From the NCBI GenBank assembly GCA_963839955.1, contig CAWIXB010000001.1, positions 3,286,001 through 3,350,000 of the forward strand: 64,000 nt of DNA, in the 5' to 3' direction. Position 1 is the first letter of the stretch; every line of letters starts with the position of its first letter. Made by a program: the position numbers and the translations under genes. The stretch comes from CAWIXB01 sp963839955. GTDB taxonomy: Bacteria > Actinomycetota > Actinomycetes > JACCUZ01. Below, one piece after another: positions 16,780-24,889 of the stretch. A model generated the notes under the pieces. That model searched no databases and had not been told where the DNA came from. It saw only the letters and a program-made list of their open reading frames with translations.

Positions 16780-17949
16780 GTGCCCACGCGCGCCGTGCAC
16801 GCCGTCACCGCACCCACCGGCGAGACGGTCCTCTCCTCGTTCGTGCCGGCGTTGGCCGCGGCGCTCGACGGCGCCGGCCCCGCACTGCTGCCGCTGCCGA
16901 CCGGTGGCACGCGTGGTGCCGTACTGGCGATGGGACGTGTCGACGAGCCGTTGGAGCGCGACGACATCGCGGTCGTCGTCCCCACGTCGGGGTCGACGGG
17001 CGAGCCGAAAGGCGTGCTGTTGACCGCATCAGCGCTGCGGCACTCCGCGGCAGCGACGCATGACCGGCTGGGCGGGCCGGGCCAGTGGCTGCTGGCGCTT
17101 CCGGTCACGTCGATCGCCGGGCTGACGGTGCTGGTGCGCTCGCTGCTCGCCCGCACCCGGCCGGTGGTGCTCGACCTCTACGGCGGCTTCGACGTCGGTG
17201 CCTTCGTCGCGGCCACCACACGGTTGGAGCCGGGTGTTCGCCGCTACACGGCGCTGGTGCCGACGCAGCTCCACCGGCTGCTGGACGCGGGCGCCGACCT
17301 CTCGTCGTACGACGCCGTGCTGCTGGGCGGGGCAGCGGCACCACCCGGACTGCTTGCCCGCGCGGCCGAGCACGGTGCGCCGGTGGTGACGACGTACGGC
17401 ATGTCCGAGACCTGCGGCGGGTGCGTGTACGACGGCCGCCCGCTCGACGGTGTCGATGTCGCCGTGGGCGAGGACGGCCGGGTGAGCATCGGTGGTCCGG
17501 TCGTCTTCGCGGGCTACCGTGGCCGGCCGGACCTGACCGCGGCTGCGCTCGTCGACGGCAGGCATCACAGCGCCGACCTGGGCCGGTGGAGTCCCGAGGG
17601 GCTGCTCGAGGTGCTGGGCCGTGACGACGACGTCGTCGTCACCGGTGGCGTGAACGTCGCAGGCGCGCTGGTCGAGCGAGTGCTCGGCGACCACCCCGGC
17701 GTGCGCGTGTGTGCCGTCGTGGGTCGGCCCGACGACGAGTGGGGCGAGCGGGTCGTTGCCGTCGTGCAGGCGGACCCCGCGCACGGTGCGCCCACCCTGG
17801 AGGAGCTACGCGCCTTCGCGTCGGCGGCGCTCGAGCCGGCGGCGCTGCCCCGCGAGGTCGTCGTGGTCGCCTCGATGCCGACGCTGCCCTCGGGCAAGCC
17901 CGACAAGATGGCGGTGCGTAGCCTCGTCGCCGCCAGGCTCCCGATGTGA
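16780..17949 (+). CDS. menE: o-Succinylbenzoate--CoA ligase
   Basis: AMP-forming ligase activating o-succinylbenzoate, the substrate of MenB. The 389-residue protein is short for the superfamily, as actinobacterial MenE usually is. It shows the nucleotide motif PTSGSTGEPKGVLL (about residues 68-81), TTYGMSETCGG, the hinge region LGRDDDVVVTGG and the C-terminal Lys of PSGKPDKMAV. GTG start at 16780. Its stop overlaps the menA GTG, so the two are translationally coupled. Confidence 0.92.
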   Translation: MPTRAVHAVTAPTGETVLSSFVPALAAALDGAGPALLPLPTGGTRGAVLAMGRVDEPLERDDIAVVVPTSGSTGEPKGVLLTASALRHSAAATHDRLGGPGQWLLALPVTSIAGLTVLVRSLLARTRPVVLDLYGGFDVGAFVAATTRLEPGVRRYTALVPTQLHRLLDAGADLSSYDAVLLGGAAAPPGLLARAAEHGAPVVTTYGMSETCGGCVYDGRPLDGVDVAVGEDGRVSIGGPVVFAGYRGRPDLTAAALVDGRHHSADLGRWSPEGLLEVLGRDDDVVVTGGVNVAGALVERVLGDHPGVRVCAVVGRPDDEWGERVVAVVQADPAHGAPTLEELRAFASAALEPAALPREVVVVASMPTLPSGKPDKMAVRSLVAARLPM

Positions 17950-18827
17950 CACACGAGGAGGCGCCGGTGGCGAGCCCGGGCCAGTGGGTGCAGGGCGCGC
18001 GACTGCGCACCCTGCCGGCCGCGGTCGCTCCTGTCGCGGCCGGTACCGGTGCGGCCGCGGCCGTCGACGGCTCGGTGTGGTGGCGCGCCCTGCTCGCCCT
18101 GCTGGTGGCGCTGGCGCTGCAGGTCGGCGTCAACTACGCCAACGACTACAGCGACGGTGTGCGCGGCACCGACGACCAGCGCGTGGGACCGATGCGCCTC
18201 GTGGGCTCCGGGGTGGCTGCACCGTCGTCAGTGAAGACCGCCGCACTGCTCTCCTTCGGGATCGCCGCGGTCGGCGGCCTCGTGCTCGCGGCGGTGGCCT
18301 CCTGGTGGCTGCTGCTCGTGGGCGCGGCCGCGATCGCGGCCGCGTGGTTCTACACGGGTGGCACCAAACCCTATGGCTACCGCGGGCTCGGCGAGGTGTC
18401 GGTCTTCGTGTTCTTCGGTCTCGTCGCGGTGAACGGGACGACGTACGTGCAGGCCGACACGGTGACGCTCGCCTCACTCGCCGGCGGCGTGGGCTGCGGC
18501 GCGTTCGCCTGCGCGATCCTCGTCGCGAACAACCTGCGCGACCTGGACCGCGACGAGGTGGCGGGAAAGCGCACCGTCGCGGTGCGCCTCGGCGACCGGC
18601 GCACTCGCACGCTCTACGTCGTGCTGGTGATGGTGCCATTCGCAGTTCTGCTGCTCATGCCCATGTGGGCACTGCTCGCCCTGGTGGCGGCACTGCCCGC
18701 TGCCCTGGCCGTTCGTGCGGTCACCCGGGGAGCGGCCGGGCGGGAGCTGATCCCGGTGCTGCAGAGCACCGGGGCGACGTTGCTGCTCTACGGGCTGACA
18801 GTCGGTGTGGGCCTCGCCCTGTCGTGA
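17946..18827 (+). CDS. menA: 1,4-Dihydroxy-2-naphthoate polyprenyltransferase
   Basis: Integral membrane enzyme that attaches the isoprenoid tail to dihydroxynaphthoate. The 293-residue product has about eight or nine hydrophobic helices and both Asp-rich sites of the UbiA family: NYANDYSDGVRGTD (about residues 63-76) and ANNLRDLDRDEVAGK (about 197-211). GTG start overlaps the menE stop codon. MenA is membrane-bound and delivers demethylmenaquinone to MenG. Confidence 0.94.
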   Translation: MTHEEAPVASPGQWVQGARLRTLPAAVAPVAAGTGAAAAVDGSVWWRALLALLVALALQVGVNYANDYSDGVRGTDDQRVGPMRLVGSGVAAPSSVKTAALLSFGIAAVGGLVLAAVASWWLLLVGAAAIAAAWFYTGGTKPYGYRGLGEVSVFVFFGLVAVNGTTYVQADTVTLASLAGGVGCGAFACAILVANNLRDLDRDEVAGKRTVAVRLGDRRTRTLYVVLVMVPFAVLLLMPMWALLALVAALPAALAVRAVTRGAAGRELIPVLQSTGATLLLYGLTVGVGLALS

Positions 18828-18860
18828 CCGGGTCTCGCCCTCGCGGTCAATTCCGTCCCG

Positions 18861-18872
18861 TCACCCGGGTGA
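18861..18872. promoter_or_regulatory. Perfect 12-bp palindrome downstream of menA
   Basis: TCACCCGGGTGA lies 33 bp after the menA stop, in the 234-bp gap before the VOC gene. A looser inverted pair, GTGATCGT (from 18869) and ACGATCAC (about 95 bp later), lies in the same gap. It could be an operator; it is too short to be a convincing terminator. Confidence 0.3.
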
Positions 18873-19061
18873 TCGTCACTCGCCCCCACAACGGCGGGAT
18901 GGATTGGCCGATCCGCGCCTGTGCCAACCGCCGGATCCCGGCTCGTCGCGAGCTATGTGGGGCCTGGTAACGATCACTGTGTTGACGGGCCAGTGGGGCA
19001 CCGGTTGCCTAGTGCCAGGACCATGGCTCACGTCGGTCTCATGGCTCGGAAGGGACTGCGG

Positions 19062-19412
19062 ATGGAGATCAAGGGCCTCACGTTCATCGGCACGCGCACC
19101 GAGGCGCGGGCCGACATGGGCGATTTCGTCGGGAGGGTGCTCGGCCTGCGCGCGACGCCCGTGACGGGCATGGACGCCGAGGTCTTCGCCATGCCGGACG
19201 GCTCGTCCTTCGCCGTCACGTCCTCCGACGGGCCCGAGGATCGGGAACGGACCGTCGGGTTCCTCGTCGACGACGTCATACTCGCGGCCCGGGAGTTGAC
19301 GGCCGCGGGGATCGAGACGGACGACGACGTCTCCTCCAGCGACCAGCAGAGGTACATCCACTTCCGCGCGCCCGACGGTCACCTCTACGAGCTGGTGGAG
19401 GAGATCGGCTGA
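19062..19412 (+). CDS. VOC (glyoxalase/bleomycin-resistance) family protein
   Basis: 116-residue single-domain protein of the vicinal-oxygen-chelate fold. The two beta-alpha-beta-beta-beta modules are recognisable, with the C-terminal FRAPDGHLYELVEE carrying the usual His and Glu metal positions. The substrate cannot be told; many such proteins act as lyases, isomerases or binding proteins. ATG at 19062 was chosen over earlier in-frame Mets for the GAAGGGA ribosome-binding site 6 nt upstream. Confidence 0.75.
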   Translation: MEIKGLTFIGTRTEARADMGDFVGRVLGLRATPVTGMDAEVFAMPDGSSFAVTSSDGPEDRERTVGFLVDDVILAARELTAAGIETDDDVSSSDQQRYIHFRAPDGHLYELVEEIG

Positions 19413-19430
19413 CATGGGACTCCTGCGCCC

Positions 19431-19436
19431 TACCGT
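19431..19436 (+). promoter_or_regulatory. -10 box for leaderless phosphatase-like gene
   Basis: TACCGT ends 7 nt before the GTG at 19444; no ribosome-binding site is seen. Confidence 0.45.
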
Positions 19437-19443
19437 GTGAGCT

Positions 19444-19878
19444 GTGCACGAACCGTGGAGTCCTGACGGCGCCGGCGTCTTGACGCTGCCGTCAGGACGC
19501 CGGGTGCGCGGACGTGGGATGCGTCGTGCCGTCCCGGACGGCCACGTGCCCACGTTCGGCCTCTACCTGCTCGGCGACCCGCCGCCTGCTCTCCCATGGG
19601 AGACGCGGTGGCTCAAGTGGCCGGACTTTCGCTTGCCGGCCGATCGGGGCGATGCGGAGGAAGCGTTCCAACAGGCCTGGCATCGCCTGGAGGACGACCG
19701 CGTCGAGGTCGCCTGCGGCGGTGGGCGCGGGCGGACCGGTACCGCATTGGCCTGCCTTGTCCTCATCGACGCCGGATCCGCTGTGGACGCCGTGGCCTAC
19801 GTGCGGCACCACTACGATGCGCACGCCGTCGAGACCGTATGGCAACGCCGCTACGTCGCTCGCTTCCCCGCGCGGTAG
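19444..19878 (+). CDS. Protein-tyrosine/dual-specificity phosphatase-like protein
   Basis: 144-residue protein with a cysteine-phosphatase P-loop: VACGGGRGRTGTALACL, with C91 and R97 in the required C-x5-R spacing followed by Thr-Gly. The Asp of KWPDFRLP (D61) is well placed as the general acid. The His usually preceding the Cys is replaced by Ala, and the N-terminal half is short. Activity is therefore likely but not certain, and the substrate (phosphoprotein, phosphoinositide or nucleotide) is unknown. Confidence 0.65.
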   Translation: MHEPWSPDGAGVLTLPSGRRVRGRGMRRAVPDGHVPTFGLYLLGDPPPALPWETRWLKWPDFRLPADRGDAEEAFQQAWHRLEDDRVEVACGGGRGRTGTALACLVLIDAGSAVDAVAYVRHHYDAHAVETVWQRRYVARFPAR

Positions 19879-19897
19879 CGCCCGGCGCGAAGGTCGT

Positions 19898-20317
19898 TCA
19901 GGGCGCCGTCGGGTCGAGCCGCTCGACGAGGCGGAAGCGTTCGGCGACGACCATCGTGGAGTTGTCGATGACTACGCCAGGGATGTTGCCCGTCCAGTAG
20001 CGTTCGTGTGCCTCGCGCCAGGCGGCGACCGTCTGGTAGCCCTCCCCTTCTTCCTGCGCGAACGCGAGGTCGACCTCGGCGATCGGCACGGTCCGGACCT
20101 GCGTGGTCTCGATGATGCCGACCGGCCGGCGGTCGGAGTCGACCATGAGGTAGCGAAGGCCGACGACCGGCAGCGGGTCGTCGTCCCCGGAGTACTCGAC
20201 GAGCAGGCTGGACGTCGACGTCTTCGCGCCGGTGAGCACGGCCGCGACGAGCTGGTCGCGCAGCGGTCCGGGGTACGCGAGCTCGAAGGTCGGTAGGTCG
20301 GGGCGGTCGTCGGTCAT
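19898..20317 (-). CDS. ASCH domain protein
   Basis: 139-residue ASCH-fold protein (a PUA-like barrel linked to RNA binding or nucleotide hydrolysis). Signatures are the early VLTGAKTSTSSLLVEY (the GxKxxT motif) and the later IIETTQVRTVPIAEVD. Homologues near regulators are often small RNA-binding proteins; no substrate can be assigned. ATG at 20317 overlaps the stop of the upstream Lrp gene (ATGA), so the two are probably co-expressed. Confidence 0.75.
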   Translation of the reverse strand: MTDDRPDLPTFELAYPGPLRDQLVAAVLTGAKTSTSSLLVEYSGDDDPLPVVGLRYLMVDSDRRPVGIIETTQVRTVPIAEVDLAFAQEEGEGYQTVAAWREAHERYWTGNIPGVVIDNSTMVVAERFRLVERLDPTAP

Positions 20318-20805
20318 CGCGGCACCCGGTTCTCCCACTTGGTGGACAGCACGACGGTGGTGCGCGTGCGGGCCACGCCGTTGATCTCCCGCAGCCTGGA
20401 CAGCGTCTCCTCCAGCCCCGGCATGTCGGGGACGCGGACCTTCACCAGGAAGCTCTCGTCACCGGCGACGTACCAGCAGTCCTCCACGTCCTCGACGCGT
20501 TCGAGGGCGGCGGTGACCGACTCGCTGTCGGACGGGTGGGACGCGTCAGAGGTGTCGGAGAGGTAGAGCCCGACGAGCGCCGCGACGGTCAGGCCGAGCG
20601 CCGCCGGGTCGACGGCCGCGTGGTAGCCGGTGATCACCCCGGCCTCCTCCAGCCGGGCGACTCGCTCGGCGACGCTGGGCCCGGACAGGCCGACACCACG
20701 GCCGAGCTCGGCGTACGACGAGCGGGCGTTGGCGCGCAGTGCCTCGATCAGCGCGGTGTCGGTTTGGTCCACGGCGCTGCTCCTCGCCTCTGTGAGATCG
20801 CTCAC
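20314..20805 (-). CDS. Lrp/AsnC family transcriptional regulator
   Basis: 163-residue regulator with an N-terminal winged HTH (DQTDTALIEALRANARSSYA, then LGRGVGLSGPSVAERVARLE, about residues 13-54) and a C-terminal ligand-binding domain (AGDESFLVKVRVPDM). This family senses amino acids and usually controls itself and a divergent or adjacent gene. Here it is divergent from a 44-residue ORF, and the gap holds two palindromes that may be its operators. GTG start at 20805. Confidence 0.9.
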   Translation of the reverse strand: MSDLTEARSSAVDQTDTALIEALRANARSSYAELGRGVGLSGPSVAERVARLEEAGVITGYHAAVDPAALGLTVAALVGLYLSDTSDASHPSDSESVTAALERVEDVEDCWYVAGDESFLVKVRVPDMPGLEETLSRLREINGVARTRTTVVLSTKWENRVPR

Positions 20806-20822
20806 TGACCCTCAGTTATGGA

Positions 20823-20830
20823 ACAATTGT
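20823..20830. promoter_or_regulatory. ACAATTGT palindrome, putative Lrp-type operator
   Basis: Perfect 8-bp palindrome in an A+T-rich patch about 20 bp upstream of the Lrp start. Lrp-family sites are often A+T-rich dyads. Binding is inferred from position only. Confidence 0.4.
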
Positions 20831-20834
20831 GCCC

Positions 20835-20851
20835 CGATAGTACTTCTATCG
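20835..20851. promoter_or_regulatory. CGATAG-N5-CTATCG dyad, putative Lrp-type operator
   Basis: Perfect 6-bp inverted repeat with a 5-bp spacer, centred between the divergent Lrp gene and the 44-residue ORF. Together with the dyad at 20823-20830 it is the best candidate for autoregulation of the Lrp gene. Confidence 0.45.
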
Positions 20852-20892
20852 AAGGCAAGACTCGGCAATAACCTTAGAAAGTGAGATCCACC

Positions 20893-21027
20893 ATGTTCAC
20901 CCTGGAGTGGGCCCGAGCCCGCGCCGCTGACCTGCAGCGCGAGGCCGCCGCGAGCTACCGACACGGCCGGGAGCGCCGTACCGGCCGGCTGCAACGCCTG
21001 CTGGACCGCACCCGCGACGACCGGTGA
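20893..21027 (+). CDS. 44-residue basic small protein, divergent from the Lrp gene
   Basis: Short ORF beginning MFTLEWARARAADLQREAAA and ending RTRDDR, strongly basic and helical, with no recognised domain. Support: a TAACCT -10-like box shortly upstream, its position divergent from an Lrp-type regulator across an operator-like region, and a hairpin just after its stop (21031-21054). A weak GTGAG stretch precedes the ATG. It may be the target of the regulator. It could also be a chance ORF. Confidence 0.5.
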   Translation: MFTLEWARARAADLQREAAASYRHGRERRTGRLQRLLDRTRDDR

Positions 21028-21030
21028 CGC

Positions 21031-21054
21031 CGGTGCCCGGCGGGCCCCGCACCG
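21031..21054 (+). terminator. Hairpin after the 44-residue ORF
   Basis: CGGTGC and GCACCG arms separated by a GC-rich 12-nt loop, starting 3 bp after the stop codon. No U-tract. It would separate this ORF from the next gene, which has its own -10 box. Confidence 0.4.
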
Positions 21055-21060
21055 CCGGGT

Positions 21061-21066
21061 TAGGCT
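21061..21066 (+). promoter_or_regulatory. -10 box of the PLDc_N gene
   Basis: TAGGCT, followed by an AAGGAG ribosome-binding site at 21076-21081 and the ATG at 21091. A short leader of about 18 nt is predicted, in contrast to the leaderless promoters elsewhere. Confidence 0.45.
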
Positions 21067-21090
21067 TGCGGATTCAAGGAGCCCTCACCC

Positions 21091-21492
21091 ATGTTCAGGT
21101 ACGTGATCTACGCCCTCCCGATCATTCTCGGCGTCTACGCGCTGGTGGACTGCATCAGCACGAACGCGTCGAGGATCAAAGGGCTGCCCAAGTTCGGGTG
21201 GATCCTGCTCATCCTGTTCGTCCCCCTGATCGGCCCCGTCGCCTGGCTGTTCGCCGGGCGCGACCGTGGCGAGGGCCGCGGCCCGCTGGCCTGGCTTCGG
21301 GGCGAGTCACCTCCGTCGCGAGGCACGTCCAATCCGCTGCCGCCGGATGACGACCCCGAGTTCCTGCGCCGCCTCGCCAAGGACGACCGCGCCCACGAGC
21401 AGATGCTCCAGCAGTGGGAGCGCGAGCTGCGGCGACGCGAGAAGGACAGCCGCGACGGCGACGGCGACGAGACGGGCAAGCCCGCGAAGTGA
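21091..21492 (+). CDS. PLDc_N domain membrane protein
   Basis: 133-residue protein with two N-terminal transmembrane helices (about residues 3-22 and 36-55; FGWILLILFVPLIGPVAWLF) typical of the PLDc_N domain. A long charged cytoplasmic tail rich in Asp, Arg and Glu follows. The catalytic phospholipase domain found in some family members is absent, so it is likely a small membrane adaptor of unknown role. Strong AAGGAG site 9 nt before the ATG. It is convergent with resC, 27 bp apart. Confidence 0.8.
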   Translation: MFRYVIYALPIILGVYALVDCISTNASRIKGLPKFGWILLILFVPLIGPVAWLFAGRDRGEGRGPLAWLRGESPPSRGTSNPLPPDDDPEFLRRLAKDDRAHEQMLQQWERELRRREKDSRDGDGDETGKPAK

Positions 21493-21519
21493 GGCAGGCG
21501 GCTCCTCCGACAGCCAGGG

Positions 21520-22527
21520 TCAGCCGACACCGGCGTAGGAGTGGAAGCCGACCAGCCAGATGTTCACCACGAGGTAGTTGAACAGGAACGTCGCGTAGCC
21601 CGCGAGGGCGACGTACGCCGCCTTGCGCCCACGCCAGCCCGCGGTCGCGCGGGCGTGCAGGTAGCAGGCGTAGACCATCCAGGTGATGAACGCCCACGTC
21701 TCCTTGGGGTCCCAGCCCCAGTAGCGACCCCAGGCGTCCTCGGCCCAGATCGCACCGGCGATGACCGCGAAGGTCCAGATCGGGAACGCGAACGCGTGCA
21801 TGCGGTAGGACGCGCGATCGAGCGCCGCAGCCGACGGGAGGCGATCCATGAACGAGCGAGTGCGCTCGGCCGCGGGACGGCGCTCGCGGCGCTCCTGCAC
21901 GAGGTAGCAGATCGTCTGCGAGAACCCCACGGTGAGGATGCCCGACGCGATGATGGCGGCGGTGACATGGACGACGAGCCACACCGACTTCAGCGCCGGG
22001 ACCAGCTGTGCCGACTCGGTGTAGAGCACGGTGACCGCGAGACCGAGCGTGAGCACGACGGGCAGCATGATGAACAGGCCGAGGTAGCGCACCTGGTGGC
22101 GACCGGCCAGCAGCGCCAGGAACACCGCCGTCACCGCCAGCGCCCCGACCGTCGAGAACTCGAACATGTTGCCCCACGGCGGCCGCCCGGCCGAGATGCC
22201 GCGAGCGACGACCGAGGCGAAGTGCAGGGCGAACGCGAGCACGGTGAGCGAAACGGCGACGCGCCCGATGCGGTCGGCGCGATCCGGGCGCGCCTCGTCG
22301 GAAGGCGGTTCGTCGCCGGACGCGCGCCCCTCGGCGTACGACGTCGTGGGCGGTGCACCGACGGAGGCCAGGTCGCGCTGGGGCACCTCGCGGGCGCGGG
22401 CCGGCGCTCGATCACTGCGCGACGAGAACGCGAGCGACGCGGCGTAGCAGTACATCGCGACCACGTAGACCGCGATCGCGCTGTAGAGCAGGTTGTTGCT
22501 GAGCTGTGCGAGGCTCTCGCTGCCCAC
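21520..22527 (-). CDS. ccsB: Cytochrome c biogenesis protein CcsB/ResC
   Basis: Membrane haem-handling component of the system II cytochrome c synthetase. The 335-residue product has about eight helices and the Trp-rich haem loop WGRYWGWDPKETWAFITW (near residue 270) that defines CcsA/CcsB/ResC proteins. A 60-residue hydrophilic insertion (about 38-85, Arg/Pro/Asp-rich) follows the first helix. GTG at 22527 directly abuts the resB stop with no spacer. Last gene of the haem/cytochrome c operon. Confidence 0.94.
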   Translation of the reverse strand: MGSESLAQLSNNLLYSAIAVYVVAMYCYAASLAFSSRSDRAPARAREVPQRDLASVGAPPTTSYAEGRASGDEPPSDEARPDRADRIGRVAVSLTVLAFALHFASVVARGISAGRPPWGNMFEFSTVGALAVTAVFLALLAGRHQVRYLGLFIMLPVVLTLGLAVTVLYTESAQLVPALKSVWLVVHVTAAIIASGILTVGFSQTICYLVQERRERRPAAERTRSFMDRLPSAAALDRASYRMHAFAFPIWTFAVIAGAIWAEDAWGRYWGWDPKETWAFITWMVYACYLHARATAGWRGRKAAYVALAGYATFLFNYLVVNIWLVGFHSYAGVG

Positions 22528-24144
22528 TCAGTCCTCCTCGTCGCGGGCCGGCGGCCCTGGCTGCTCAGCAGGTGCCACGGCCTGCAGCGCGGTGCGCAGC
22601 CGCTGCACCTCTTCGTTCAACGCGTCACCTTCGGTGCGGGCCAGGCCCGCCATCTCGACGAGAGTACGCCCGTCGTCGCCTGTCGTGGCACGCACCCAGA
22701 CGCGCCGTCGGCGCACGAAAAGCGAGAGCATCAGCCCGACCAGAGCGAAGGCGGCGGCCGCCAGCGCGGGCTCCTTCCCGGGGTCGTGCGCCACCTTCAG
22801 CGTCGCCCACCGGCGTACGCCGTCGAAGGTGAGCGAGCCACCACCGTCCGGCAGCCGCATGGTGGCCCCCGGTGCGAGCACCTCCGAGAGCGGCTGGCCG
22901 TCGTCGCCCATCACCTTGGTCAGCCCCCGGGTGTCGAGCCGGTAGACCGACTGCGGTGCGCCCTCGTCGAGCCCCAGGTCACCGGTGTACGCCGTCAGCA
23001 CGACCCGCGGCAGCCGCAGGTCGGGGTAGACCGAGATGGGCCCGCGTGCCGGGTCGAGCACGGCGGTCGGCAGGAAGACGCCGTCGAAACCGAGCTGCTC
23101 GGGCCGCGCACCGGGCACCTTCACGACACCCGTCGACGTGTTGTTGCCGTCGCGGGGGAGGAACGACACCGGGCCTGAGAAGACCACCTCGCCGGTGGAG
23201 TCGCGCACCGTGAACTCCGGCGCGTAGCCGTTGCCGATGAGGAAGACCTTGGTGCCGTTCACCTTGAGCGGGTGGTTGACGCGCAGGTCGTAGCTGCGTG
23301 GCGGCGCGTCGGGCTCGGGGGTGTAGGAGAGCTTCGCGCTGAAGTCGCGTGGGGCGCCGCGCTGGTCCCCTGACTCCTGGTAGCGCACCGCGAAGTCGTC
23401 GAGCGTCAGGCTGAACGGCGTCAGCCGCGCGGTGTCGAAGATCGCACCGTGGTCGAACGTGTCGTAGGCGGTCACGGTGTTGGAGAAGCCGCTGTCCTCG
23501 TTGACGAGGACCGAGCCTCGGTAGCCGAGCAGACTGCCAGCCGCGACGGCCACCAGAAGGAGCAGGAGCGCGGCGTGGAACAGCAGATTGCCCGACTCGC
23601 GCAGATATCCCTTCTCCGCGCACACGGCGTCGTCACGGACGTCGACGCGGTAGCGCGAACGGCGCAGCGCAGTGCGCGCAGCGGACAGCGTCGTTTGCAC
23701 GTCGCGCTGGGTCGTCCACGATGTCGCGACGGGCAGCCGCGCGAGGTTGCGCGGAGCGGCCGGTGGCCGGGCCCGCATCGCCGACCAGTGCGCACGACTG
23801 CGTGGCAGCACGCATCCGGCGAGGGAGACGAACAGCAGCAGGTAGATCGCCGCGAACCACGGCGCGGAGTAGACGTCGAACAACGAGAGCTTCTCGTACC
23901 ACGGCGTGAGCGCCGGGTGCGCCGCCTTGAACTGCGCGACCCGGAGCGGGTCGACGCCTTCCTGCGGCACCAGGGAGCCGGGCACCGCGCCGATCGTCAG
24001 CAGGAAGAGCAGCACGAGCGCCGTACGCATCGAGGTGAGCTGGCGCCAGGCCCACCGCGCCATCTCGACCGGGCGCAGTGTCGGCGGGCGCGACGGCGGC
24101 TCGTGCTCCGCCGCGGGTGCCGTGTCGAGTCTCGTGTCCGTCAC
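22528..24144 (-). CDS. resB: Cytochrome c biogenesis protein ResB
   Basis: Partner of ResC in holding apocytochrome c and haem outside the membrane. The 538-residue product has N-terminal helices (SMRTALVLLFLLTIGAVPGS; PWFAAIYLLLFVSLAGCVLP), a third near residue 185 and a large extracytoplasmic domain before a final helix (about residue 470), the usual ResB layout. The 45-residue cytoplasmic tail is Glu/Arg-rich. GTG at 24144 lies 1 nt after the ccdA stop; an upstream in-frame extension would overlap ccdA and was rejected. Confidence 0.93.
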   Translation of the reverse strand: MTDTRLDTAPAAEHEPPSRPPTLRPVEMARWAWRQLTSMRTALVLLFLLTIGAVPGSLVPQEGVDPLRVAQFKAAHPALTPWYEKLSLFDVYSAPWFAAIYLLLFVSLAGCVLPRSRAHWSAMRARPPAAPRNLARLPVATSWTTQRDVQTTLSAARTALRRSRYRVDVRDDAVCAEKGYLRESGNLLFHAALLLLLVAVAAGSLLGYRGSVLVNEDSGFSNTVTAYDTFDHGAIFDTARLTPFSLTLDDFAVRYQESGDQRGAPRDFSAKLSYTPEPDAPPRSYDLRVNHPLKVNGTKVFLIGNGYAPEFTVRDSTGEVVFSGPVSFLPRDGNNTSTGVVKVPGARPEQLGFDGVFLPTAVLDPARGPISVYPDLRLPRVVLTAYTGDLGLDEGAPQSVYRLDTRGLTKVMGDDGQPLSEVLAPGATMRLPDGGGSLTFDGVRRWATLKVAHDPGKEPALAAAAFALVGLMLSLFVRRRRVWVRATTGDDGRTLVEMAGLARTEGDALNEEVQRLRTALQAVAPAEQPGPPARDEED

Positions 24145-24145
24145 G

Positions 24146-24889
24146 TCATACCGCCGGGGTGAAGCCGTTGACCCACACCCGCAGGCTGACACTGATGTCG
24201 GCCCAGAGGCCCGTGACGAGCAGCAGCCCGAGGGTGACGAGCAGCGCGCCGCCGAGTCGCATCACCCACACGTAGTGGCCCTTGACCCAGCCGAAAGCGC
24301 CCATCGCGCGGCGGAACGCAAGCGCCGCCGCGACGAAGGGCAGGCCGAGACCGATGCAGTAGGCAACCGCGAGCAGGCCACCGCGTGCGGCGTCGCCGCC
24401 GGAGAGCCCGAGACCGAGCACGGCGCCGAGCGTGGGGCCGATGCACGGCGTCCAGCCGAGACCGAACAGCACGCCCAGCATCGGTGCGCCTGCCAGCCCG
24501 ACGATCGGCCGGCGATGCAGCCGCAGGTCGCGCTGGAACCACGGGACCACGCCCATGAACGCGAGTCCGAGCACGATGGTGAGCGCCCCCATCACCCGCT
24601 GTAGGGCGACCTCGTGGTCGAGGAAGAAGCCGCCGAGCCCGCCGAGCAGCACGCCCGCACTCACGAAGACCACGGTGAAGCCGGCGACGAAGAGCAACGC
24701 ACCCGCGACGAGCTGACCGCGTCGGTGGTCCGCCAGGTCGGCGCCGGTCAGGCCGGTGACGTAGGAGAGGTAGCCGGGCACGAGCGGCAGCACGCACGGC
24801 GACAGGAACGAGACCAGTCCGGCGAGCAGTGCGAGCGGTACGGCGAGCAGCAGCGACCCGTCGGTGACGGTGCTCTCGACCCCGGTCAC
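24146..24889 (-). CDS. ccdA: Thiol:disulfide interchange protein CcdA
   Basis: Membrane carrier that moves reducing power from cytoplasmic thioredoxin to ResA outside. The 247-residue product has six hydrophobic helices and the two conserved Cys/Pro elements, FLSPCVLPLVPGY and GWTPCIGPTLG. GTG at 24889 overlaps the stop of the resA gene (GTGA). The open frame upstream is a shadow of resA. Together with ResA it keeps apocytochrome c cysteines reduced for haem attachment. Confidence 0.93.
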   Translation of the reverse strand: MTGVESTVTDGSLLLAVPLALLAGLVSFLSPCVLPLVPGYLSYVTGLTGADLADHRRGQLVAGALLFVAGFTVVFVSAGVLLGGLGGFFLDHEVALQRVMGALTIVLGLAFMGVVPWFQRDLRLHRRPIVGLAGAPMLGVLFGLGWTPCIGPTLGAVLGLGLSGGDAARGGLLAVAYCIGLGLPFVAAALAFRRAMGAFGWVKGHYVWVMRLGGALLVTLGLLLVTGLWADISVSLRVWVNGFTPAV

